A DNA stretch of 64,000 nt from Pseudomonas sp. ML96 (GTDB lineage: Bacteria > Pseudomonadota > Gammaproteobacteria > Pseudomonadales > Pseudomonadaceae): positions 1 to 64,000 of the forward strand of contig NZ_JPMY01000038.1 of assembly GCF_000761545.1 (NCBI RefSeq), written 5' to 3'. The position numbers and the translations under genes were made by a program. The notes under the pieces are model-generated. The model saw only the letters and a program-made list of their open reading frames with translations, was not told the origin of the DNA and did no database searches. This document shows, in pieces, positions 25,296 to 33,468 of the stretch (positions within the stretch are counted from its first letter, which is position 1; each line of letters starts with the position of its first letter).

Positions 25296-27818
25296 TTAGA
25301 AGTGGGTGAAGGTCAGGCCGAGCTTGTACGTCGGGCCGTATTCCTCGTACTGGGCGTTGTAGGAGCTGCGCCCGGTGTAGACGTAGTAGCTCTCGTCGGT
25401 GATGTTCTGCGCCTCGAACTTGAGCTGCAGTTCCTTGGTCAGGAAGTAGCCGGCGCTGAAGTCGACAAACACCTGGTCGTCCACGTGCAGGTCGTGCTGC
25501 TTGTCGTCGATGCCGGCGACTTCGTAGAGGTAGTCGGACTTGTAGTTGGCCGACAGGCGCAGGCTGAGCTTGTCGTTCTCCCAGCCGAGCATCAGGTTGC
25601 CGACGGTGTCGGACTGGAACGGCAGGTCGATGTCGCGCTCGAGGTAGCTGCCGCTGTCGGCGTCGAAGCCGCTGATGCTGGCGTCGGAGCGACTGAAGGT
25701 GGCGTTGGCGCCCAGCAGCAGGCCATTCCACGGCGCCGGCAGCCAGTCGAACTTCTGTGAGTAGGCCAGTTCCAGGCCCCACAGCTCGGCGTTGTCGCCG
25801 TTGGCGAAGGTGTTGGCCTCGGAGAAGGCGACCCAGTCGCCGGTGCCGGCGAGGTCGGCGTTGTAGACGAAGTTCTCGATGTCCTTGTAGAACACGAAGG
25901 CGGACACCACGCCGGCGCGGCCCAGGTAGTGCTCGATGCCGAGGTCGAAGTTGCGCGACTCCAGCGGGTCGAGCGTCGGGTTGCCGAAGCTGGCCTCGTC
26001 GCCGTCGATGACGAAGCCCGGCGCCAGCTGGCCGAAGGTCGGCCGCACCACGCTATTGGTGATGGCGGCGCGCACCTGGGTGTCCTTGTCCAGCTGGTAG
26101 CGCGCATGCAGGCCCGGCAGCCAGTGGTGGTAGTCGTTCTTCGCCTCGATGCTCTCGTACACGCCATCGCGGATGCCGGTGCCCTTGGCCTCGAACTCGG
26201 TGCCCTCGTAACGCACGCCGGCGATGATGCGCAGGTCGTCGATGTCCAGCGTGTGCATCAGGTAGGCGGCGTTGATGTCCTCGCTCATCTTGTAGTCGTT
26301 GACCCGCGACTCCTCCTCGTTGAAGAACTCGCTGCGATCCAGGCCGCCGAGCAGTGCCTCGATGCGGTCCGCCGACAGGCCCGGGCCGAAGCGACCCAGG
26401 TTGTAGTCGACCGAGCCCTTGCTGAACTGATCCATGCTCAGCTGTTCGTCGGTGAAGAAGTTGTCGAGGTCTTCGTAAGTCCAGATATCGGTGTCGTTGT
26501 CCTTGTCGCGGCGGCTGAGCTTGCCGCCGAACTTGACCTGCGCCGCGTAGCCGGCCAGCTCGTAGTCGCGGGCGGCGTCGAGCTTGATGTTCTTCTCGGT
26601 GTCCTCGGTGTTCTCCTCGGCCCACTCCACTTCGTTGAGGGTGAAGTTGGCCGGGTCGTAGAAGGCGTCGCCAACGCTCAGGCGCGGTTTCTCGGTGTCG
26701 TAGAAACCGACGTTCTCGAAGTCGTCGTTGCCCTCGAACACCGCCCCGCCGATATGCCCCGGCGTGTCTTCGCTGGACTGGCTGTAGCCGACCTGGCCGC
26801 CAAGGGTCCACTGGCCGATCAGCTGCTCGCCGCCGAACACGTAGGACTGAATTTCCTGGGTTTCCTCGCGGTCCTTCAGCTCGCGCCAGCCCTCGGCATC
26901 GCCGCTCTCGCCCGGCAGCTGCGCGTCGGCGAACTCGACGCCGGCGGCGTTGCGGGTCTCAGTATCCTTGTAGCGGCTGTACAGGGTGCGCAGGTAGTAG
27001 CTGGAGAAGTCGTCCGGGCGGTAGTCGAAGTTAAGGCCCAGGCCGCTGCGCTCGCGGCGGATGTCGTAGTCGCGCTGCTCGAATTTCTCCAGCCGAGCGC
27101 CGTCCTCGAAGTCCCAGTCGCCGCCGCTCTCGACGTTGTCCGAGCCGAAGTCGCGCTGCTGCCAGCTGAAGGCCGCAGCCACGCCGAAGTTGTCGACGCC
27201 GTCGCCCAGGCTGAAGCGGTCACTGATGGCGCCGGAGAATTTCGGGCTGGTCTGCTCGGTGTTGTCGTCGTAGCTGGCCTCGGTGCTGCCGGTATAGAAC
27301 AGGCCCTTGTGGTCGAAGGCCGACAGGCTCTCCACCTCGATGGTGCCGCCGAGAGAGTTGGCGTCCATGTCCGGGGTCAGGGTCTTGACCACCGACAGCG
27401 ACTGCACCAGCTCGGACGGCAACACGTCGAGGGCCACCGCGCGGCGGTCAGCCTCCGGCGAGGGGATCAGCGTGCCGTTGACGCTGACGCTGTTGAGGTC
27501 CGGGCCCAGGCCACGCACGCTGACGAAGCGGCCTTCGCCCTGGTCGCGCTCGACGCTCACACCGGGCAGGCGCTGGGTGGCTTCGGCAACGTTCTGGTCG
27601 GGCAGCTGGGCCACGCCATCGGCATGCACGGTGCTCTGTACGCTGTCGGAGCGGCGCTGCTCCTTGAGCGCCTGGTCGACGGCGGCGGCCTGGCCGATTA
27701 CATCGACGTGCTCGGTGGCATTGTCTTCGGCCGCCCACAGCGGCGTGGTGGCGATGGCCAGCGCCAGCACGCTGATGCGGAAGCCGGCGCGGCGAGCGTT
27801 GAGTTGGCGTTTGTACAT
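25296..27818 (-). CDS. TonB-dependent outer-membrane receptor, phosphorus-linked
   Basis: 840 aa from the ATG at 27818. A signal peptide ends at TTPLWAAED, a TonB-box-like EHVDVIG follows, then the plug (LPDQNVAEATQRLPGVSVERDQGEGRFVSVRGLG, written here as two parts: LPDQNVAEATQRLPGVSVER, GEGRFVSVRGLG). The 22-strand barrel ends in the C-terminal aromatic LGLTFTHF typical for barrel assembly. The type is that of receptors for organic compounds rather than siderophores. With phytase behind it and a Pho box in front, an inositol phosphate or other phosphorylated ligand is the best inference. Confidence 0.92.
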   Translation of the reverse strand: MYKRQLNARRAGFRISVLALAIATTPLWAAEDNATEHVDVIGQAAAVDQALKEQRRSDSVQSTVHADGVAQLPDQNVAEATQRLPGVSVERDQGEGRFVSVRGLGPDLNSVSVNGTLIPSPEADRRAVALDVLPSELVQSLSVVKTLTPDMDANSLGGTIEVESLSAFDHKGLFYTGSTEASYDDNTEQTSPKFSGAISDRFSLGDGVDNFGVAAAFSWQQRDFGSDNVESGGDWDFEDGARLEKFEQRDYDIRRERSGLGLNFDYRPDDFSSYYLRTLYSRYKDTETRNAAGVEFADAQLPGESGDAEGWRELKDREETQEIQSYVFGGEQLIGQWTLGGQVGYSQSSEDTPGHIGGAVFEGNDDFENVGFYDTEKPRLSVGDAFYDPANFTLNEVEWAEENTEDTEKNIKLDAARDYELAGYAAQVKFGGKLSRRDKDNDTDIWTYEDLDNFFTDEQLSMDQFSKGSVDYNLGRFGPGLSADRIEALLGGLDRSEFFNEEESRVNDYKMSEDINAAYLMHTLDIDDLRIIAGVRYEGTEFEAKGTGIRDGVYESIEAKNDYHHWLPGLHARYQLDKDTQVRAAITNSVVRPTFGQLAPGFVIDGDEASFGNPTLDPLESRNFDLGIEHYLGRAGVVSAFVFYKDIENFVYNADLAGTGDWVAFSEANTFANGDNAELWGLELAYSQKFDWLPAPWNGLLLGANATFSRSDASISGFDADSGSYLERDIDLPFQSDTVGNLMLGWENDKLSLRLSANYKSDYLYEVAGIDDKQHDLHVDDQVFVDFSAGYFLTKELQLKFEAQNITDESYYVYTGRSSYNAQYEEYGPTYKLGLTFTHF

Positions 27819-27891
27819 GCTGCTCTCTCCCCAGATGAGCGTTGCGCCGGGGCAAGTCCGGCGATCTGGGAGGGCATGCTGGGAGCGGCCT

Positions 27892-27909
27892 GTGACGCTT
27901 CTGTGACAG
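27892..27909 (-). promoter_or_regulatory. Pho box (PhoB-binding site)
   Basis: On the minus strand: CTGTCAC, AGAA, GCGTCAC. Two direct heptamers separated by four bases match the consensus CTGTCAT-N4-CTGTCAT at 6 of 7 and 5 of 7 positions. It lies 73 bases before the receptor start codon. This predicts phosphate-starvation induction of the receptor and probably of the genes behind it. Confidence 0.8.
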
Positions 27910-28147
27910 GCCCTGGCGCAGCGGGGATTTTGCCGGATTTTCGCCGCCGTTCTGGGCCGATTTGACCCCGAACGCCGGTCCGCAATGACCTCCTCGCAGT
28001 CGTTCGGCCCCGATGGCCAGGGGCGCAGAAGGTGAATCTGCAAAAAAACCGGCAGCCACTCTGGGCCGATTCGACCTCCCCCGCTGCAACCATTCGGTCA
28101 TCTGCCTCTGTTCTGCTGGCGCCCGAACGCACATTCGGGGAACCACC

Positions 28148-29062
28148 ATGCCTTCGCTGCTCGGCCTGCACCGCCTGAAACTCGCCGCCCTGTTGCTGGC
28201 CGCCAACGTCGCTCTGCTGCTGCACATGGGCGCCGGCGACATCAAGCCGCTGGCCTACTGGGTGTGGCTGGACATCCTCGGCGAAGGCGGCTCCGCCCTG
28301 CTCTGCCTGGTCTGGCTCGGCTTTCTGCTCAACAGTCGCCCGGCCGGGCGGGTCACCAACCTGCTGGCCCTGGGCCTGGGCCTGGTGTTCTTCTCCTGGT
28401 GGGTGGACTGCCTGGACGAGTTCATCGCCATGCCCGACGCCATCACCTGGGACCACTGGCTGGAGTCGGTGCCGATGCCGATCGGCCTGCTGCTACTGAC
28501 CCTCGGCCTGTATCACTGGCACCTCGAACAGCGCGCCATCAGTGCGCAAATGGAGAAGCGCGAGCGGCTGTTCCGCGAACACCGCCTGTTCGACAAGCTG
28601 ACCCCGCTGGGCGCCGCCGACTACCTGCGCCGCCAGCTGGAGCTGGGCCTACAGGAGAGCGTGCGCGAACAGCAGCCGCTGTCGCTGGTGATGATCGACC
28701 TGGATGGTTTCGACGCGATCAACCAGCGCTACGGCCATGCCGAGGGCGACCGCGTGCTGCAGGCCGTGCCGCAACTACTGCTGCTCAACCTGCGCCAGCA
28801 GGACCTGCTGTGCCGCCTGGCCGGCGACCGCTTCGTCGCCCTGCTGCCGAATACCGGGGAAACCGTGGCGGCGCAGATAGCCACGGAGCTGGCCGAGGCC
28901 GTGCGCCACCTGGCTCATCGCTCGCGCCAGCATGGCGAGCGCATCCAGCTGCGCGCCAGCGTGGCCCAGGTGATGGCCATGCAGGAGAGCGCCGAGAGCC
29001 TGCTGCAGCGCCTCAACCTGGCGCTGGCCAAGGCCAAGCAACCGCTGGCCCTGAGCGCCTGA
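28148..29062 (+). CDS. Membrane protein with a degenerate GGDEF domain
   Basis: 304 aa from the ATG at 28148. Three to four hydrophobic segments (about 10-125) make a membrane sensor part, then a GGDEF domain (about 150-300) opens with LSLVMIDLDGFDAINQRYGH. The active loop reads AGDRF where active cyclases have GGDEF or GGEEF; the catalytic acid is Arg, so synthesis of cyclic di-GMP is unlikely. No inhibitory RxxD is evident just before it. It is followed 2 bases later by an AraC regulator, suggesting joint signalling. Divergent from the Pho-controlled receptor gene. Confidence 0.85.
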   Translation: MPSLLGLHRLKLAALLLAANVALLLHMGAGDIKPLAYWVWLDILGEGGSALLCLVWLGFLLNSRPAGRVTNLLALGLGLVFFSWWVDCLDEFIAMPDAITWDHWLESVPMPIGLLLLTLGLYHWHLEQRAISAQMEKRERLFREHRLFDKLTPLGAADYLRRQLELGLQESVREQQPLSLVMIDLDGFDAINQRYGHAEGDRVLQAVPQLLLLNLRQQDLLCRLAGDRFVALLPNTGETVAAQIATELAEAVRHLAHRSRQHGERIQLRASVAQVMAMQESAESLLQRLNLALAKAKQPLALSA

Positions 29063-29064
29063 CC

Positions 29065-30099
29065 ATGACGCTGCACTGCCCCTGGTACGAGAACGACAGC
29101 CGCTGCATCGCCGCGCACCAGCAGCCGGCCAGCCTGATCGAGCTGTGCCTGTCGCGCGGTATCGACAGCCACCGCCTGCTGCGCGGCACCGGGCTTTTCT
29201 TGGAAGACGTGCCCAAGGCCGACACGCGGATCAGCCCGACGCAGTTCCTCAGCCTGATCGACAACGCCCAGCGCCTGCTCGACGCCGACGACACCAGCTT
29301 CCTGTTCGGCCAGCGCCTGCTACCCGGCCACCACGGCGCCGCCAGCCAAGCCCTGGCGCTGGCCAACAACCTGCAGCAGGCTCTGGAACTGCTCGGCGAG
29401 CTGCGCGCCCTGCTCTCGCCGCTGCTCAGCCCGCGCCTGCTGCTAGACGAGCAGCACGCCTATTTATACTGGCTGGACAGCTGCGGCGCCGGTGCGCAGC
29501 AGCGCTTCCTGCTGGAGGCGCAGATGACCGCGGTGGTGGCCATGAGTCGGCGTCTGAGCGGCGAGGCGCTACCCTGGCAGTTCCACTTCCGCCACGCCCA
29601 GCCCAGGCATATCGAACAGTACTGGGTGCACCTCGGCGAGAACCTGCGCTTCGACCAGCCCTGCGACCTGCTGCGCCTGCCACGCGAGCACCTGACCCGT
29701 GCCTGGCCGCAGACCGTGCAAAGCACCGCCCAGGTGGCCTGCCAGCAGGCGCGCCAGCAGCTTGAGCTGCACGGCACCCGCGCCAGCCTGCTTGATACCC
29801 TGCAGCGCTGGCTGCTGCGCAACGTGCGCCAGGCACCCAACCTGGAACACGCTGCGGCCGCGCTGGGGATGAGCCCGACCACCCTCAAGCGCAAGCTGCA
29901 CAGGCACGGCACCAGCTACCAGGAACAGCACGACCGCGTGCGCCTGCTGGTGGCGCTGTACCTCTACCAGATCAAGGGCTACAGCAACGACGAAGTGGCC
30001 AGCCACCTGCGCTTCCACGACGCCACCAACTTCCGCCGCTCGTTCAAGCGCTGGACGGGCCTGGCCCCCAGCGCCTTGCGCCAGCTGCTCGGCGGCTAG
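29065..30099 (+). CDS. AraC-family regulator with AraC_binding-type N-terminal domain
   Basis: 344 aa. The N-terminal 200 residues fit the arabinose-binding-like domain of OruR/ArgR-style regulators in Pseudomonas (LIELCLSRGIDSHRLLRGTGL, then PTQFLSLIDNAQRL). The C-terminal double helix-turn-helix contains AAAALGMSPTTLKRKLHRHG and the family signature SNDEVASHLRFHDATNFRRSFKRWTGLAPS (given as SNDEVASHLRFHDATNFR, then RSFKRWTG). Start codon three bases after the upstream stop implies a two-gene operon with the GGDEF-like protein. Its stop overlaps that of the convergent exporter gene. Confidence 0.9.
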   Translation: MTLHCPWYENDSRCIAAHQQPASLIELCLSRGIDSHRLLRGTGLFLEDVPKADTRISPTQFLSLIDNAQRLLDADDTSFLFGQRLLPGHHGAASQALALANNLQQALELLGELRALLSPLLSPRLLLDEQHAYLYWLDSCGAGAQQRFLLEAQMTAVVAMSRRLSGEALPWQFHFRHAQPRHIEQYWVHLGENLRFDQPCDLLRLPREHLTRAWPQTVQSTAQVACQQARQQLELHGTRASLLDTLQRWLLRNVRQAPNLEHAAAALGMSPTTLKRKLHRHGTSYQEQHDRVRLLVALYLYQIKGYSNDEVASHLRFHDATNFRRSFKRWTGLAPSALRQLLGG

Positions 30100-31115
30100 T
30101 CGCTGCGCCGCTCGCGCCTCGCCGAACGGTTGAGCATGGGCGCCAGCAGGTTGCCGAACGGCAGCCGGCAGCCTCTCTTCTCCTCGCTCGGTGCAACCTT
30201 GGCGGCCGCCGGCTTGAGCCGCGAGATGCCGAACATCACCAGCGCCAGGCCCGCCAACTGGTAGACCGAGATGGCTTCGCTGAGCAGCGCCCAGGAGGCG
30301 AAGATGGTCAGCACCGGGCCGAGGTTGCCGATGGCCGCGGTCTGCGTCGGCCCCAGACGCTGCACGGCCAGGGCCATCCAGTAGATCGGCAGCACGGTGG
30401 AGCACAGCGCCATCAGCGCGGCGTACAGCCAGATCTCGCTCGGCAGGCTGGTCAGTTGCGCGAACGAGCCGCCACTCACCGCGAAGTGCGCCAGCACCAT
30501 GAACGATGAGGCCGTGCCGGCCAGCCCGGCCAGGCGCATGGAGCCGATGCGCTGCACCAGCACCCCGGTGCCGAAGTAGTACAGCGCATAGGTCACCGCG
30601 CTGGCGAATACCCAGGCGGCGCCCAGCAGGACCTGGTCGCCGACCTCGGCCACGCCGATGTCGTGGACGAAGGCGATACCCAGGCCGAGGTAGCAGATGC
30701 CCATGGCCAGCAGCGTGCGCCGGCTCGGCCGCTCGCGCAGGGCCACCGCCTGCAGCAACAGGACCAGGGTCGGATAGGTGAACAGGATCAGCCGCTCCAG
30801 CCCGGCGCTGATGTATTCCAGGCCGTAGAAGTCGAACAGGCTGGAGAGGTAGTAGCCGAGCATGCCCAGCACCAGCACGCGCAACACGCCGGACACGCCC
30901 ATCGGCGCGCCGCTCTGGGCGCGGCTGAGCCACAGCAGCCAGAGGAACAGCGGCAGCGCCAGGACCATGCGCATGGCCAGCAGGCTCACCGCATCCACCG
31001 GCCCGGCGGCGTAGGCGAGCTTGACGAAGATGGCCTTGAGGCTGAAACCGGCCGCCGACATCACGGCGAACAGGCGGCCATCGGCGAGGCAACGCTGGTA
31101 CAGGGAGGTGTTCAT
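30096..31115 (-). CDS. EamA/DMT-family transporter
   Basis: 339 aa from the ATG at 31115. Ten hydrophobic segments in two EamA repeats (about 20-155 and 170-300), with a basic cytosolic tail. DMT proteins of this type export amino acids or related metabolites. It faces the LysR regulator gene at 31215 across 99 bases, an arrangement in which the LysR protein usually controls the exporter. Confidence 0.88.
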   Translation of the reverse strand: MNTSLYQRCLADGRLFAVMSAAGFSLKAIFVKLAYAAGPVDAVSLLAMRMVLALPLFLWLLWLSRAQSGAPMGVSGVLRVLVLGMLGYYLSSLFDFYGLEYISAGLERLILFTYPTLVLLLQAVALRERPSRRTLLAMGICYLGLGIAFVHDIGVAEVGDQVLLGAAWVFASAVTYALYYFGTGVLVQRIGSMRLAGLAGTASSFMVLAHFAVSGGSFAQLTSLPSEIWLYAALMALCSTVLPIYWMALAVQRLGPTQTAAIGNLGPVLTIFASWALLSEAISVYQLAGLALVMFGISRLKPAAAKVAPSEEKRGCRLPFGNLLAPMLNRSARRERRSD

Positions 31116-31214
31116 GGCAGTCCGCAACGGCAGCAAAGGCTTTATTCTGAGACGAATAGTGATTGGCTAGAATCGCATTTTTCCGAAGGAAGCCTTCGCC
31201 AAAGGAGAAATCTC

Positions 31215-32099
31215 ATGCACTTCGACCTGGCCGACCTGCGCCTGCTGGCCGCCATCGCCAGCAGCGGCAGCCTGAGCAAGGCCGCAGCGAGCATTCCGGT
31301 GGCCGTGTCCGCTGCTAGCACCCGCCTGCGCCTGTTCGAGGAGCGCTGTGGCCTCGCCCTGTTCACCCGCACCGCCGGCGGCATGAGCCCGACCCCGGCC
31401 GGGCGCCTGGTGCTGGAGCGCGCGCGCAGCGTGCTCAATGAGGCGGAACAGTTGAAGGAAGCACTGAAGGAGCTCAGCGGCCAGCGCCGCATCACCCTGC
31501 GCCTGTCCGCCACCACGGTGGCCAATAGCACCTTCCTGCCGGCCACGCTCGGCCCCTTCCTGGCCGACTACCCGGAGGTGGACCTGCAGCTGATCGAACA
31601 GAAGAGCGTGGAGGTGCTGCGCGCCGTGCAATCCGGCGACTGCGAGATCGGCGTGTACGACGGCAACCTGCCCACCGGCGGCCTGCTGTCGCTGCCGTTT
31701 CGCGACGACAAGCTGGTGATGCTGGTGCCGCGCGACCATCCGCTGGCCAACCGCCAGGTCACCCAACTGCGCGACGCCCTCGGCTATCCCTTCGTCTGCC
31801 TGCCGGCGGAGCGCGCCATGCAGCGCTTCACCGAGGAGATGGCGACCAAGTACGCCATGCCGCTACAGGTGCGAGTGCGCGCGCCGAGCTTCGACGCCAT
31901 CGCTCAGTTGGTGGCGCAGCGTGTCGGCATCGCCCTGCTGCCGGAGGCCGCCGCCTCGCGCCTGGCGCTGGAGCTGCCGGTCAGCCTGGTGCCGCTGACG
32001 GATACCTGGGCCAGCCGCGAGCTGCGCCTCTGCATCCACAGCTGGGAGGCGCTGTCGTCCCATGCACGGCAGCTGGTGACTTTCCTCTCCAGCCGCTAG
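31215..32099 (+). CDS. LysR-family transcriptional regulator
   Basis: 294 aa from the ATG at 31215 with AAAGGAG upstream. Winged helix at 1-60 (FDLADLRLLAAIASSGSLSKAA), then a periplasmic-binding-like effector domain (about 90-290). Divergent from the EamA exporter, its likely target. The ligand is not predictable. Confidence 0.92.
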   Translation: MHFDLADLRLLAAIASSGSLSKAAASIPVAVSAASTRLRLFEERCGLALFTRTAGGMSPTPAGRLVLERARSVLNEAEQLKEALKELSGQRRITLRLSATTVANSTFLPATLGPFLADYPEVDLQLIEQKSVEVLRAVQSGDCEIGVYDGNLPTGGLLSLPFRDDKLVMLVPRDHPLANRQVTQLRDALGYPFVCLPAERAMQRFTEEMATKYAMPLQVRVRAPSFDAIAQLVAQRVGIALLPEAAASRLALELPVSLVPLTDTWASRELRLCIHSWEALSSHARQLVTFLSSR

Positions 32100-32111
32100 C
32101 GCTGGCCTGTC

Positions 32112-32186
32112 TCAGGAGCCGATGGCATCCAGACACAACCAGCCGACGATCGAGAAGAACAGCACCGCCACGAGAGTAATCAGCAT
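32112..32186 (-). CDS. Candidate 24-residue membrane microprotein
   Basis: ATG at 32184-32186, stop at 32112-32114. AGGGG lies 7 bases upstream of the start. The product is a single hydrophobic helix, with LITLVAVLFFSIVGWLCLDA spanning most of it. Too short for usual gene finders; the good ribosome site and pure membrane-helix composition support it, but nothing else does. Confidence 0.4.
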   Translation of the reverse strand: MLITLVAVLFFSIVGWLCLDAIGS

Positions 32187-32255
32187 TGCTTCGCCCCTTT
32201 TTATGGATCACACCCGAAGCAGTGACCCTGGAGCGCGGCGGAAGTTGGGGGCGTT

Positions 32256-32888
32256 TTAGCCCGCGATGAAGAAGGCCCGTACCGCCGCCTCGCCCAGCGC
32301 GCGAGCCTCGGCCAGCGCCGCCTCGCCACGCGCGGTGCCTTCGACGGTGAAGAACTGCAGCGCCTGCAGGCCGACCGTGGCCAGCGCCACCTGCAGATAA
32401 GGGCGCAGGAAGTCCGGCTGGCGCGCCTGCTCGCCGCTGATCAGCCCGCCCGAAGAGATGGCCACGTACACCGGGCGGTCGCTCAGCACGCCGACCTTGC
32501 CCTGCGGCGTCGGCGTGAAGGTCACGCGCACCCGCACGATATGGTCGATCCACACCTTGAGCGCCGAAGGCACGGTGTAGTTGTGCATCGGCGTGGCGAT
32601 CAGCAGCACGTCCGCCTCGTCGAGTTGGCGGATCAGCTGGTGCGAGCGCAGTTGCGCAGGCCCCGGATCGGGCAGGTCCACCGGCGAGGCCAGCGCCATG
32701 GCGTAGTCGCTATCGACATGCGGCAGCGTGTTCAGGTCCAGATCGGTCAGCTCGATGGCGCGGCCGCCGGCCTGCAGCGCCAGGCCTTCGAGCACCTGTT
32801 GCGACAGGCGCAAGCTCTCGGACTCGTGGCTGCGCGGGCTGCCGATCAGGCGCAGCACACGCAGGGGGCGGTTAGCGGATGTGGTCAT
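32256..32888 (-). CDS. FMN-dependent NADH-azoreductase / NAD(P)H quinone reductase family
   Basis: 210 aa flavodoxin-like fold. The FMN phosphate loop is at the N-terminus (IGSPRSHESESLRLS), MHNYTVPSALKVWIDHI is the conserved isoalloxazine-contacting stretch, and SSGG near residue 145 completes the site. AzoR-type enzymes reduce quinones and azo compounds with NADH. Ribosome site AGGAAA precedes the ATG. Codirectional with the acetyltransferase upstream, 33 bases away. Confidence 0.85.
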   Translation of the reverse strand: MTTSANRPLRVLRLIGSPRSHESESLRLSQQVLEGLALQAGGRAIELTDLDLNTLPHVDSDYAMALASPVDLPDPGPAQLRSHQLIRQLDEADVLLIATPMHNYTVPSALKVWIDHIVRVRVTFTPTPQGKVGVLSDRPVYVAISSGGLISGEQARQPDFLRPYLQVALATVGLQALQFFTVEGTARGEAALAEARALGEAAVRAFFIAG

Positions 32889-32921
32889 GACGAGGTTTCC
32901 TGGGAGCTGAAAATCTGGGGT

Positions 32922-33404
32922 TCAAGGAGTATCGAGCAGTTTCTGGAAGCGCAGCGCGCCGGTCAGCAGGCCTTCGCGGAAATAGAAGCGCTGCGCCAGG
33001 GCATTGCCCAGCGCGGTATCCAGCACCAGGCGCGCACAACCCTCGGCGCGGGCGACCCGCTCCAGCGCACGCAGCAGGCGCGCGCCCCACTGGCCGCCGC
33101 GCTGAGTCTCGGCGGTGATCAGGTCATCGACGTAGAGAAAGCGCCCGTAGACGAAGTTGTGCTGCAGACGGTAGCCGGCCAGGGCCACCAGCGTGGCGCC
33201 GTCGAAGGCGCCGACCAGGCGATAGCCCTCGCCACGCATATGCTCGACCGCCGCGACGAACTCGCCCTCGCCGGCCAGGTGCGGGCGCAGCTCACGCATC
33301 ACCGGGTAGGCGGCGCGCAGGTCGCCGGGGCCGTCGAGCGGGCGCAGCGCCGGGTCGGCAAGGTCCAGCACGCTGGGCAGGGGATGGTGTGATGAGTAGG
33401 TCAT
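32922..33404 (-). CDS. GNAT-family N-acetyltransferase
   Basis: 160 aa. A GNAT fold with the acetyl-CoA loop near TQRGGQWGARLLRALERVA and a preceding beta strand YGRFLYVDDLITAE. Substrate unknown. It faces the MocR gene at 33469 across 64 bases, which suggests that MocR may regulate it. Confidence 0.87.
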   Translation of the reverse strand: MTYSSHHPLPSVLDLADPALRPLDGPGDLRAAYPVMRELRPHLAGEGEFVAAVEHMRGEGYRLVGAFDGATLVALAGYRLQHNFVYGRFLYVDDLITAETQRGGQWGARLLRALERVARAEGCARLVLDTALGNALAQRFYFREGLLTGALRFQKLLDTP

Positions 33405-33468
33405 GGCACCATCCTAGACCGCCGATGCCATAATCGATTGATCCAAGAAAATGCATTTTGACTAGGCC

